A stretch of DNA of 64,000 nt from Ascidiaceihabitans sp039975415 (GTDB lineage Bacteria; Pseudomonadota; Alphaproteobacteria; Rhodobacterales; Rhodobacteraceae). Where the stretch lies: the NCBI RefSeq assembly GCF_039975415.1, contig NZ_JBDWHD010000002.1; one strand, 5' to 3'. The position numbers and the translations under genes were made by a program. The number at the start of each line of letters is the position of its first letter. Within the stretch, counting starts at the first letter, position 1. Shown here one piece after another: positions 17,508 through 26,416 of this stretch. The notes below the pieces were generated by a model. It ran no database searches, was not told where the DNA came from, and saw only the letters and a list, made by a program, of their open reading frames with translations.

Positions 17508-19431
17508 ACCTTTGATGATTTGCGCCACATTTTTGTGGGCCTGCGCCACGGCGCCGGGGTCTGTGGCAGCACCTTTGAAAGAAAGCTCTTTCTGGGCACA
17601 AGAAGTCGAAAACGGCACCTTGCCCCCTGTGGCAAATCGCATTCCTTTAGAACCGCTGATTGTGGATTTGGAAGCAAAGGGGCGCATAACAGGCACCCAA
17701 GGCGGCACGTTAGCCACGATGGTCACACGGTCGAAAGACATACGCCAGATGGTGGTTTACGGCTACGCCCGATTGGTGGGCTACGACCAGAATTACGAAC
17801 TGCAAACCGATCTGTTGCGCGACTACGAGGTCGTGGACAACAAGCGCTTTACCCTGCATTTGCGCAAGGGGCATCGTTGGTCGGATGGGGCGCCTTTTAC
17901 GTCCGACGACTTCAAATACTATTGGGACCACATCGCCAATAATTCTGAACTCAGCCCGAATGGCCCGCCAGATGTTATGCGTGTTGACGGCGTTGTGGGC
18001 ACCATGACCTTTCCGGATTTGCACACCGTCGTGGTAGAATGGGACCGACCGAACCCGCGGTTTTTGCAAATTCTCGCAGGCGCACGGCCCCCCTTTATTT
18101 ATCGCCCCGCACATTACCTAAAGCAGTTCCACATTGAATTCGCGGAAACCGAAGCTTTGGCAAGCCTTGTAAGATCAAAGCGCGTACGAAGCTGGGCGGC
18201 GTTGCACAACAAAGTCGACAACATGTACAAGTTCGACAACCCCGCCTTGCCAACCTTGCAGCCGTGGATGTCAGCCACCGCAGGCAAATCCAGTCGTCAA
18301 CTGTTTGTGCGCAACCCCTTCTATCACCGTGTCGACACCAACGGCACGCAACTGCCCTACATCGACATCGTGAAAATGACGATTGTGGGCGGTGGTCTTG
18401 TCGCGGCGAAAGCCAACGCAGGCGAGGCGGATTTGCAGGCGCGGGGTCTCGATTTCCGCGATGTGTCTATCTTGAAAAAGGGGCAAACGGACGGCGGCAA
18501 CTACCGGACGTTTTTGTGGGCCAACTCTGCCGCATCGCAAATCGCAATTTATCCAAACCTGAACTTTGCTGATCCCGTCTGGCGCAAAGTTATCCGAGAC
18601 GTGCGGTTCCGTCGTGCCTTGTCGATGGGCATAGACCGCCGCATGATCAACCGCACGCTGTACTTTGGTTTGGCCAAAGAAGGCGGCATGACGGCGGTGT
18701 CGCGCAGCCCCTTGCATGACCCCGAAAACCTGAACGCTTGGGCCGACTACGACACGGCACAAGGCAACCAGTTGCTGGACGATATGGGCCTGACAAATCG
18801 CAACCCTGCGGGCCTGCGTCTTTTGCCAGATGGACGGCCCATGGAGTTTCTTGTCGAAACGGCAGGGGAACGCCAAGAAGTCGAAAACGCGCTGGCCATC
18901 ATCAGCGACACGTGGCGCGAACTGGGCATCAAGCTGGTGATGCGCCCCTTGGACCGCGATATCCTGCGCAACCGTGTTTACGCTGGCGTGTCGATGTCGG
19001 CTGTGTGGTTTGGTTGGGACAATGGCTTGCCGCAAGCTGCAACTCCGCCTGAATATCTGGCCCCCACGCAACAAGAATTCTTTGCTTGGCCCAAATGGGG
19101 CCAGTATATGCAAACACGCGGCGCCGCCGGCGAACCGATAGATATCCCCGAAGCCGAACGTTTGATGGATTTGTGGCACATGTGGGAACGCAACGAAGAC
19201 GAAGCCGCCCGCGCCGAGATTTGGCGCGAGATGCTGGCCATCCATGCGGACCAGCAGTTTGGCATCGGCGTCCTGGCAGAGGCCCCGCAACCTGTCGTGG
19301 TCAACAACGACCTGCGCAATGTGCCCGAACAAGCCAAATGGGCATGGGAACCCGGTGCGCATTTTGGCATTCACCGCATGGACGAGTTTTTCTTTGATGG
19401 CGACCGCGCCAAAATGCAGGTGTCGCAATGA
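17500..19431 (+). CDS. Peptide-type ABC importer, periplasmic substrate-binding protein (family 5)
   Basis: 643 residues from the ATG at 17500, chosen because it gives a proper signal peptide (MFKPLMICATFLWACATAPGS-VAA) and overlaps the ATPase stop by 8 bases. An upstream start adds nine residues. Family-5 solute-binding features include YARLVGYDQNYELQTDLLRDYEV and LHLRKGHRWSDGAPFTSDDFKYYWD. At this length it belongs to the larger YejA/oligopeptide or opine-type group rather than the 530-residue DppA group. The ligand is not predictable. The stop overlaps the permease start by 4 bases. Confidence 0.9.
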   Translation: MFKPLMICATFLWACATAPGSVAAPLKESSFWAQEVENGTLPPVANRIPLEPLIVDLEAKGRITGTQGGTLATMVTRSKDIRQMVVYGYARLVGYDQNYELQTDLLRDYEVVDNKRFTLHLRKGHRWSDGAPFTSDDFKYYWDHIANNSELSPNGPPDVMRVDGVVGTMTFPDLHTVVVEWDRPNPRFLQILAGARPPFIYRPAHYLKQFHIEFAETEALASLVRSKRVRSWAALHNKVDNMYKFDNPALPTLQPWMSATAGKSSRQLFVRNPFYHRVDTNGTQLPYIDIVKMTIVGGGLVAAKANAGEADLQARGLDFRDVSILKKGQTDGGNYRTFLWANSAASQIAIYPNLNFADPVWRKVIRDVRFRRALSMGIDRRMINRTLYFGLAKEGGMTAVSRSPLHDPENLNAWADYDTAQGNQLLDDMGLTNRNPAGLRLLPDGRPMEFLVETAGERQEVENALAIISDTWRELGIKLVMRPLDRDILRNRVYAGVSMSAVWFGWDNGLPQAATPPEYLAPTQQEFFAWPKWGQYMQTRGAAGEPIDIPEAERLMDLWHMWERNEDEAARAEIWREMLAIHADQQFGIGVLAEAPQPVVVNNDLRNVPEQAKWAWEPGAHFGIHRMDEFFFDGDRAKMQVSQ

Positions 19432-20453
19432 TCTTTCTACGCTTTGCCGTTTACCGGTTTATGACGATGCTGCTGACACTGCTTGTTGTGTCGGTTCTTG
19501 TGTTTTTCATTATCAACCTGCCGCCCGGTGACTTCCTGTCCAACCAGATTGCGGAATTACGCGCCACGGGCCAAGCAGAAGGTGTCGCCAAGGCCGAATT
19601 TCTGCGAACTGAATATGCACTGGATCGCCCGCTTTGGGAACAATACCTGATCTGGGTGGGCTTCGCGCCCGGCCCCAACGGGTTTTCCGGTCTAATTCAA
19701 GGGGATTTCGGCTGGTCTTTCGAATTCGACAATCCCGTCGCGGACATTGTGGGCGACGCGTTGTGGCTGACAGTTTTGATCAACCTGTCGGCTGTGTTGT
19801 TTGTGTACCTTGTGGCTTTGCCTCTTGGGGTTTTGGCCGCCGCCCGTTCGCAGTCTTGGGTCGATTACACAACGGCTTTTGTGGGGTACCTTGGGTTGGC
19901 GACGCCGAACTTTTTGCTTGCGCTGATCTTGTTTTACTATGGCCAAAAATACATTGGTCTTCCCATTGGTGGCCTGATGGACCCAGCGTTTGAGGGCGAA
20001 CCGATGACCTTTGCCAAGGCCAAATCCATCGCCATCCACCTGATCGTTCCGACTTTTGTCATCGGTACAGCGGGCGCTGCGGCTATGATGCAACGTCTGC
20101 GCGCGAACATGCTGGACGAGCTTAGCAAACCTTATGTTGAAACCGCAGTCGCCAAAGGCCTCTCACCCACGCGCATGTTGTCAAAGTATCCCCTGCGGAT
20201 GGCGTTTAACCCGTTTGTGGCGGACATCGGCAATCTGTTGCCTGCGATGGTATCCGGCTCTGTTTTGGTGTCGGTGGTTATGAGCTTGCCCACAATCGGA
20301 CCCGACCTGTTGGCTGCCTTGAAAAGTCAGGATCAGTTCCTTGCCGGCTTCATTTTGATGTTTGTGGCCTTTTTGACCCTGATCGGCACGATGGTGTCGG
20401 ATATGCTTTTGGTCCTGCTTGATCCCAGAATTAGATACGGAGCGCGCGAATGA
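19428..20453 (+). CDS. Peptide-type ABC importer, permease 1 (DppB/YejB-like)
   Basis: 341-residue inner-membrane protein with a first transmembrane helix at residues 10-30 (MTMLLTLLVVSVLVFFIINLPPGD). A periplasmic loop follows, with the LRTEYALDRPLWEQYLIWVG segment typical of DppB-type permeases. It has about five more helices and the cytoplasmic EAA loop near YVETAVAKGLSPTRMLSKYPLR. It forms the translocation channel together with the next gene. It is coupled by 4-base overlaps on both sides. Confidence 0.93.
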   Translation: MIFLRFAVYRFMTMLLTLLVVSVLVFFIINLPPGDFLSNQIAELRATGQAEGVAKAEFLRTEYALDRPLWEQYLIWVGFAPGPNGFSGLIQGDFGWSFEFDNPVADIVGDALWLTVLINLSAVLFVYLVALPLGVLAAARSQSWVDYTTAFVGYLGLATPNFLLALILFYYGQKYIGLPIGGLMDPAFEGEPMTFAKAKSIAIHLIVPTFVIGTAGAAAMMQRLRANMLDELSKPYVETAVAKGLSPTRMLSKYPLRMAFNPFVADIGNLLPAMVSGSVLVSVVMSLPTIGPDLLAALKSQDQFLAGFILMFVAFLTLIGTMVSDMLLVLLDPRIRYGARE

Positions 20454-21604
20454 GCACTTTGCCAGACGGGCGCTATATCGACGACGCGCCGTATGACCCT
20501 CATGTAGATTTGTCCGCACTGGACCGCACCGACATGGACGCGCCCAATTGGGTGCTTGTGTGGCGCAAATTCAAAAAGCACAAGCTGGGGCTGATTTCGG
20601 GGATTTTCCTTTTTCTCAGCTATCTGATGTTACCCTTTGCAGGCTTCATCGCGCCTTATACCCCCAACGAGCGCAGCGCAGATTACCTGTACGCCCCGCC
20701 ACAAGGACTGCATTTTTGGCACGATGGCGCCTTCATTGGACCCTTCGTCTATCCCATCACAGGGGAAGCGGACCTTGAAGAATTTCGCTGGCGCTACACT
20801 TTCGACACCGACGCACCGCAACAGTTGGAGTTTTTCTGTAAGGGCGACGATTATAAACTGGCCGGCCTGTTCCCAACGGACACCCATTTGTTTTGCGCAC
20901 CCTCTGGGGCCACTGTATTTTTATGGGGGTCAGATCGCCTTGGACGCGATGTGTTCAGCCGCATTTTATATGGTGCCCAACTGTCTCTGACGGTCGGTTT
21001 AATCGGGATTACGGTGTCTTTCCTATTGGGTATCACATTTGGTTCTATCGCGGGTTATTTGGGCGGTAAAATCGACTGGTCCATCAACCGCCTGATCGAG
21101 ATATTGCGGTCCTTGCCAGAACTTCCCATTTGGCTGGCTCTGTCCGCCGCCGTGCCCTCAAATTGGGGGCCAGTGTCCGTGTTTTTCATCATATCTATCA
21201 TATTGGGGATTTTGGATTGGCCCGGTTTGGCGCGTGCTGTGCGATCCAAATTTCTGTCTTTGCGCGAAGAAGAATACGTGCGCGCAGCTGAAATGATGGG
21301 GGCGAAACCGGGGCGCGTTATTCGCAGGCACTTGCTGCCCAACTTCATGAGCCACCTGATCGCATCCGCCACCTTGTCCATTCCGGCGATGATCCTGGGC
21401 GAAACCGCGCTGTCCTATCTGGGTTTGGGATTGCGTGCGCCTGCTGTCAGTTGGGGCGTGATGCTGAACGACGCACAGAACCTCGCATCAATCGAAATCT
21501 ACCCTTGGACAGCCATCCCGATGCTGCCAATTATCGTTGTCGTCTTGGCGTTCAACTTTTTGGGTGACGGTTTGCGCGACAGTTTGGACCCTTACAAGGG
21601 CTAG
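20450..21604 (+). CDS. Peptide-type ABC importer, permease 2 (DppC/YejE-like)
   Basis: 384-residue inner-membrane permease. After a cytoplasmic start, a first transmembrane helix (about residues 45-67) leads to a long periplasmic loop. This loop contains WGSDRLGRDVFSRILYGAQLSL, the hallmark of DppC-type permeases. The EAA motif appears as YVRAAEMMGAKPGRVIRRHLLPN. It is the last gene of the four-gene operon; a GC-rich palindrome and the convergent helicase gene follow. The extended N-terminal loop is characteristic of the YejE-like branch. Confidence 0.93.
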   Translation: MSTLPDGRYIDDAPYDPHVDLSALDRTDMDAPNWVLVWRKFKKHKLGLISGIFLFLSYLMLPFAGFIAPYTPNERSADYLYAPPQGLHFWHDGAFIGPFVYPITGEADLEEFRWRYTFDTDAPQQLEFFCKGDDYKLAGLFPTDTHLFCAPSGATVFLWGSDRLGRDVFSRILYGAQLSLTVGLIGITVSFLLGITFGSIAGYLGGKIDWSINRLIEILRSLPELPIWLALSAAVPSNWGPVSVFFIISIILGILDWPGLARAVRSKFLSLREEEYVRAAEMMGAKPGRVIRRHLLPNFMSHLIASATLSIPAMILGETALSYLGLGLRAPAVSWGVMLNDAQNLASIEIYPWTAIPMLPIIVVVLAFNFLGDGLRDSLDPYKG

Positions 21605-21613
21605 CCGTGGTCA

Positions 21614-21672
21614 GGGGGCGCTGCCCCCGCCGCGTGCCGCGTCTCCCCCGAGGTCTTTTTCCCAAGATGAAG
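21614..21672. repeat. Intergenic GC-rich palindrome at a convergent junction (second copy type)
   Basis: GGGGGC-gct-GCCCCC hairpin at 21614-21628, then a CCGCGTGCCGCG stretch and CTCCCCCGAGGTCTTTTTCCC, located between the permease stop and the helicase stop. It shares its layout with the element at 7840-7870. The T5 run within it could terminate plus-strand transcripts. Confidence 0.5.
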
Positions 21673-21676
21673 CCTG

Positions 21677-23896
21677 TCAGCGGCGCGGCGGCTTGCCGCC
21701 ACCCTCTGCTGCGGCGCGGCGGGCTTTGTTCTTTTTGGAATTGGGCTTGCCGACTTTTGGTGCAAGGTTCTTGCCGCCGGATGGTTTGCCACCGGGTTTT
21801 GCGCCCTTTGGCTTGCCTTCGAATTTGCCTTTGGGCTTCGCGCCCGGTTTCGCGAATTTATCGCCACGTGGCTTTCGTTCTGAGACGGCCCCGTCTTCGC
21901 GCGCCCTGTCCATTGTCGACTTTGGTTTTGTGAACCGTTTCGAGGCCGGATGTGCTGAAGTGCCGGCTGGTTTTGCAGCAGACGGCTTGGGTTTGCGCGG
22001 CTTGGGTGTTGGCGCGTCATTGTAATCGATAGGCGCACTTGATGTTTTGGGTTTGTCATCTTCGCGCGGCTTGTAGCTTTCGCGCGGTTTCTCGTCACGG
22101 GGTTTGTAGCTTTCGTGTGGTTTATCCTCACGCGGCTTGTAGTCCCGTTGTGGTTTGGATTTGTCAAAATTCCGACCGGCCCCATCGCCTTTAGGTTTGC
22201 CCTTGAAAGGTGGGCGGGGGCTTTTGGCCGCTGCAGGCGCATTTGCCAATTCGCTTACCGTCAAGCCGCCTTCGACTTTCATGTCTGCGCCAAGAGCCGC
22301 CTTGAATCCGGCGACGCTGCTTTCCTGAATTTCAACAAATGTCTCATCGTTCTGGATGCGGATCGCACCAATGTCGTCTTTTGTGATGTCGCCTGCATTG
22401 CACAGGATCGGCAACAAGCGGCGCACTTCAGCCCCTTGATTGCGGCCCGAGGACACACTGAACCACTTGGATGGCCCAAACGGTGCACGTGCTTTGGGCG
22501 CTTTGTTGTCCCCGGCGGCAGACAGTTCTTCAGGCGCTGACACGCGTTGGGCATACAAGCGCATAAAGGCTGCAGACAATTGTTCCGGGCTGAAATGTTC
22601 CATCAATTTGGCAACCATTTCAGCTTCGTTGTCTTCCACCGGATTGGACCACATGGGATCATCCAGCAGACGCGCTTGATCTTTTTCACGCACGGCATCC
22701 GCGGAGGGCGCATTGCCCCATTCGGCAGAAACCTTCGCCATGTGCAAAATGCGTTCCGCCTTGCGGCGCACTTTCCCCGTCACGATCAGGGCAGACACAC
22801 CTTTGCGCCCGGCGCGTCCCGTCCGGCCAGACCGGTGCAACATAGTTTCGTGGTTGTTGGGCAGTTCAGCATGCACCACAAGGTCAAGCCCGGGAAGGTC
22901 GATCCCGCGGGCCGCAACATCCGTGGCCACGCACACGCGCGCACGACCATCCCGCATCGCTTGCAAGGCATGTGTCCGCTCTGCCTGAGACAATTCCCCC
23001 GACAGGGCCACAACCGAGAACCCCCTGTTCGACAAGCGTGTCGTCACCCGGTTCACCATGGCCCGCGTGTTGCAGAAAACGATGGCGTTGGGTGCCTCAT
23101 AGAAGCGCAGGATATTGATGATTGCGTTTTCGCCATCGTGGTTGGCAACGTTCATCGCATGGTATTCGATGTCAGTGTGTTGCTTGGCTTCCGCCACCGT
23201 CGTCACGCGCACAGAATCACGTTGATAGCTTTTGGCAAGATTGGCGATAGCTTTTGGCACCGTGGCGGAAAACATCAAGGTGCGGCGGTCTTCGGGGCAT
23301 TCGCCTAAGATAAATTCCAGATCCTCGCGGAACCCAAGATCCAGCATCTCATCCGCTTCGTCCAGAACCACAGCGCGAATGGCGCTTAGGTCGATGACGT
23401 TTTTCATGATGTGGTCGCGCAAGCGCCCCGGCGTCGCCACTACGATATGCGCACCCCGCGCAAGGCTGCGTCGTTCATCGCGCATGTCCATGCCGCCCAC
23501 GCAAGACGCCATAATCACACCAGCTTTTTCGTAAAGCCATGCCAATTCGCGTTTCACCTGCATTGCAAGCTCACGGGTTGGTGCAATGATCAAAGCCAAA
23601 GGCGGACCCGCACGATCAAAGGATTCGTCTTCCCCAAGCAGGGTGTTGCCCAGCGCCAAGCCAAAGCCCACCGTCTTACCGGACCCGGTTTGCGCAGAGA
23701 CCAGAAGGTCCGCACCCTCTAGATGGTCTTCTGTCACCGCCTCTTGGACAGGTGTCAGGGTTTCGTAACCGCGTTGTTGCAACGCATCGGCAAGGGCTTG
23801 TTTCAAAGGAACGGGCTTTCTGATGGGATCAAACCGCGCGAATAAGCGCTTTATCCGCCCTTGTATAGTGTCAATCGGTTTACCGATCGTCACCAT
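21677..23896 (-). CDS. DEAD-box RNA helicase with DbpA-like RNA-binding domain and basic tail
   Basis: 739 residues from the ATG at 23894-23896. Helicase core motifs: Q motif near 44-51, AQTGSGKT 68-75, PTREL 106-110, DEAD 179-182, SAT 210-212, HRSGRTGRAGR 354-364. Residues about 475-560 look like the DbpA/CsdA RNA-binding domain (RRLLPILCNAGDITKDDIGAIRI). The last 180 residues are low-complexity Lys/Arg/Pro-rich with repeated SYKPREDKP-type units and GKPKGAKPGGKPSGGK, probably a disordered RNA-binding tail. It likely unwinds structured RNA in ribosome assembly or cold adaptation. The start lies inside the end of the mechanosensitive-channel gene (17-base overlap); the N-terminus is about 35 residues longer than usual, so a later start is possible. 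Confidence 0.92.
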   Translation of the reverse strand: MVTIGKPIDTIQGRIKRLFARFDPIRKPVPLKQALADALQQRGYETLTPVQEAVTEDHLEGADLLVSAQTGSGKTVGFGLALGNTLLGEDESFDRAGPPLALIIAPTRELAMQVKRELAWLYEKAGVIMASCVGGMDMRDERRSLARGAHIVVATPGRLRDHIMKNVIDLSAIRAVVLDEADEMLDLGFREDLEFILGECPEDRRTLMFSATVPKAIANLAKSYQRDSVRVTTVAEAKQHTDIEYHAMNVANHDGENAIINILRFYEAPNAIVFCNTRAMVNRVTTRLSNRGFSVVALSGELSQAERTHALQAMRDGRARVCVATDVAARGIDLPGLDLVVHAELPNNHETMLHRSGRTGRAGRKGVSALIVTGKVRRKAERILHMAKVSAEWGNAPSADAVREKDQARLLDDPMWSNPVEDNEAEMVAKLMEHFSPEQLSAAFMRLYAQRVSAPEELSAAGDNKAPKARAPFGPSKWFSVSSGRNQGAEVRRLLPILCNAGDITKDDIGAIRIQNDETFVEIQESSVAGFKAALGADMKVEGGLTVSELANAPAAAKSPRPPFKGKPKGDGAGRNFDKSKPQRDYKPREDKPHESYKPRDEKPRESYKPREDDKPKTSSAPIDYNDAPTPKPRKPKPSAAKPAGTSAHPASKRFTKPKSTMDRAREDGAVSERKPRGDKFAKPGAKPKGKFEGKPKGAKPGGKPSGGKNLAPKVGKPNSKKNKARRAAAEGGGKPPRR

Positions 23897-26240
23897 CGTC
23901 TTCAATTCCACCTTCCAACAGGTCATCGTCTATGGCGGCTTGCGCGGCAGCCGTTACCGTTTTGCGCTGCTCCGGGGTTAGGTCTTCGACATTGCCATCC
24001 GCCAAACGCACGGTCACTTCCTTATGGGCAAACTTGATCCCTTCGCGTTCAAAGAGTTCGCGGATTTCCTGATAGACTTTCTTGCGGATCACCCATTGGT
24101 CACCGGGTTTCGTCATGAATTTGACCCGGATGATCATCGCGCTGTCTTGCATTTCGATGACGCCTTGCGATTTCAAAGGCTGGATAAAGTCCGGCCCGAT
24201 AATCGGATCTTCCAACAAGGCCACACCCAGTTTTTTAATCAGCTTGCGTACTTTTTCGACGTCTGTGTCGTAGGTTACGCGCAAGGGAAGCTTCATAATC
24301 ACCCAGTCACGCGAATAGTTTGTCAGCACCTGAATTTCACCAAACGGAATCGTGTGCAGTGCCCCAAGGTGATGGCGCAACTGGAACGAGCGCACAGAGA
24401 TATTTTCAACCGTGCCTTTCACCCCGCCAATGTCGATGTATTCGCCTTTGCGGAAGGCATCGTCGAACAAAAAGAACGCACCGGAAAAAATGTCACGGAC
24501 CAAAGATTGCGACCCGAAGCCCACAGCGACACCGACCACGCCCGCGCCCGCAAACAGCGGCCCCACGTTCACGCCAAGTTCCAAAAGGATGATCAAAACT
24601 ATTGTCACAAAGATAATAATCAGCATGAAATTACGAAACAGCGGCAACAAAGTCGCCAAACGACTGGCACTGGTCCCGCCACCTTCGTCGCCCAACTCGG
24701 CTTCGACCACTTCGCCTTGTTCTTCAAGAATTTTGGCATCGATCCAGATGCGAAAGGCGTGAAACACGATATAGCCGATAAACACGATAACCATCACATC
24801 TAGAACCCGCTGGGTTAGCGGATTTTCTTCGACCATGGATTGCGCAGACGCCCCCCAAATGCTGATCAACGCGTAAGATCCTGCCACAAAGGCCAAAATG
24901 CCGGACACACGACGCGCCAGCTCTTCGAACGTGCTCATCTTGTGGCGCGGCATATGCGCGAGTTCCATGGCCTCTACTTCGGCAGCTGTCATGTCGCTTT
25001 CGTCATCGTCACTTTCCAGGATCGCGTTCATATCCTGAATACGCCGCGCACGCTGGAAATAGGTTTCGATGCCGAAGTTGATCACGCCATACACAATCAA
25101 AATGGTCATAAAGACCGCGTAAGCACCCGCCACCAGAGGGATCGACAATGGCTGTTCCAACACCAGATCAAACGCCAGCTCGAACCATCCGAACACCACA
25201 TAGATAATGACAACCGGCGCCCAGAAACGTGCAATCAAACGTGTCAGCAGCGCCACGTCCTGAGCCGCACGCCCATTGCGAATTGCGTTCGAGATGGCAC
25301 GTCGGTTGAACAAGGCAACGCAGATGTTCAGCGCCGCCATGATCAACGCAAGCCCACCATATCCGATGGCATAGACGTTGTAGTTCAGCCCGAAATCCTT
25401 GATCCACGTCGCAAAAGTGACCACGCCAACATCCAGCGCAGCCACATAGAAGACCCAGCGATACAAAACCAAGGCGTCCCGATCCGACAGGTTGGGAATG
25501 CGGTATTGCGCCAGAAACGGCGATAGCATCATGCGCCACACATCGCCAATCGTACGGATCGCGAAGAAGGCCACGTAAATGGCCAGAATAGTGACTTGAA
25601 TGGCTTGATTTTCTACAGGCGGAAAGATCAGAGCCCCAAGCACATAGGCAATGGCCATGCTGATCAGGGTTGCAAAAATTCCCACAAAAAAGCGGAACAC
25701 CAGAAACGGCATCTTCTCGCGGTAGCCTGCGGGTTTTTCTTTGATCCGAGAGGTGACAAAGTTCTGGAAAATCTTAGGGCCAACGAAATACACCATCACC
25801 AATCGGCCAACACCGAAGAGCAATGCAGAATATAAAAGCACCTCAACAAAGGTCATAATCCGCCCATCGGGGCTGGTGGCGCGTAAAATATAGGCCACTT
25901 CGTTGAGTGAATCGGGTAGCGCTTGCAACCTCTGGCGCAGCATCCCCCGAAAGGCAGTGCCTTGGGCTTGTGCCATCATCAGCGCGGATTCACGCGGCTG
26001 GGCGCGTTCCTCCTGTGCGTCCTCTGCACCGCCCACAATAATGTTGCCCTGCGTGTCGACCACCACAACACTCAAGCCGTTCTCGGCCGCCAATCGCAAC
26101 GTATCGGCCAAAGCATCCGTGTCATCATCAGCCTCTGAGGCCGGCAGCGAAAACAGACTTTGCGCCGAGACCTGCGCCCCCGGCATCGCCATGATCAAAA
26201 GTAAAAAGGTCGTGGCAAGGCAAAGAAGCAGGCTGCGCAT
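23880..26240 (-). CDS. MscS-family mechanosensitive channel, large form
   Basis: 786 residues, much longer than E. coli MscS (286), with an N-terminal signal or anchor (MRSLLLCLATTFLLLIMAMPG), a short periplasmic domain and roughly ten predicted transmembrane segments. The MscS pore-lining helix and domain are at about residues 565-640 (GPLFAGAGVVGVAVGFGSQSLVRDIFSG, then GEYIDIGGVKGTVENISVRS). An alpha/beta C-terminal vestibule follows, then an acidic tail. It should open under membrane tension to release solutes on osmotic downshock. It sits upstream of and overlaps the helicase gene, so the two are co-transcribed. Confidence 0.9.
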   Translation of the reverse strand: MRSLLLCLATTFLLLIMAMPGAQVSAQSLFSLPASEADDDTDALADTLRLAAENGLSVVVVDTQGNIIVGGAEDAQEERAQPRESALMMAQAQGTAFRGMLRQRLQALPDSLNEVAYILRATSPDGRIMTFVEVLLYSALLFGVGRLVMVYFVGPKIFQNFVTSRIKEKPAGYREKMPFLVFRFFVGIFATLISMAIAYVLGALIFPPVENQAIQVTILAIYVAFFAIRTIGDVWRMMLSPFLAQYRIPNLSDRDALVLYRWVFYVAALDVGVVTFATWIKDFGLNYNVYAIGYGGLALIMAALNICVALFNRRAISNAIRNGRAAQDVALLTRLIARFWAPVVIIYVVFGWFELAFDLVLEQPLSIPLVAGAYAVFMTILIVYGVINFGIETYFQRARRIQDMNAILESDDDESDMTAAEVEAMELAHMPRHKMSTFEELARRVSGILAFVAGSYALISIWGASAQSMVEENPLTQRVLDVMVIVFIGYIVFHAFRIWIDAKILEEQGEVVEAELGDEGGGTSASRLATLLPLFRNFMLIIIFVTIVLIILLELGVNVGPLFAGAGVVGVAVGFGSQSLVRDIFSGAFFLFDDAFRKGEYIDIGGVKGTVENISVRSFQLRHHLGALHTIPFGEIQVLTNYSRDWVIMKLPLRVTYDTDVEKVRKLIKKLGVALLEDPIIGPDFIQPLKSQGVIEMQDSAMIIRVKFMTKPGDQWVIRKKVYQEIRELFEREGIKFAHKEVTVRLADGNVEDLTPEQRKTVTAAAQAAIDDDLLEGGIEDDGDDR

Positions 26241-26298
26241 ATGTATTCATCCAGATATTCAGGCTTGGCCAAGCTAGAGTGTGGCTTTTGGGCGGTAA

Positions 26299-26337
26299 AC
26301 CCCCAGTGACTTCAATATCACTTCAATGTTTGGGGGT
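26299..26337. other. Imperfect stem-loop in the intergenic region before the glycan operon
   Basis: ACCCCCA (26299-26305) pairs with TGGGGGT (26331-26337) around a loop containing the direct repeat ACTTCAAT twice. It lies between the divergent mscS and dehydrogenase genes. It could be part of a regulatory region of the eight-gene operon, but no promoter could be fixed with confidence. Confidence 0.3.
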
Positions 26338-26416
26338 GTTTTACATGGCGTGCGTGTTTATGTCATAGCGGCTGTAACAATTGGCCTGCAAAGGTCGAAC
26401 GAAAAGGACTGCCTGA

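Noticed and set aside
18271..19428. Long minus-strand frame opposite the peptide-binding protein gene
   Set aside because: It is antisense to a clear family-5 binding protein and has Cys/His/Arg-rich nonsense composition.
26299..26337. Riboswitch before the nucleotide-sugar dehydrogenase
   Set aside because: Only one imperfect stem with a direct repeat in the loop; no known riboswitch core can be recognised.
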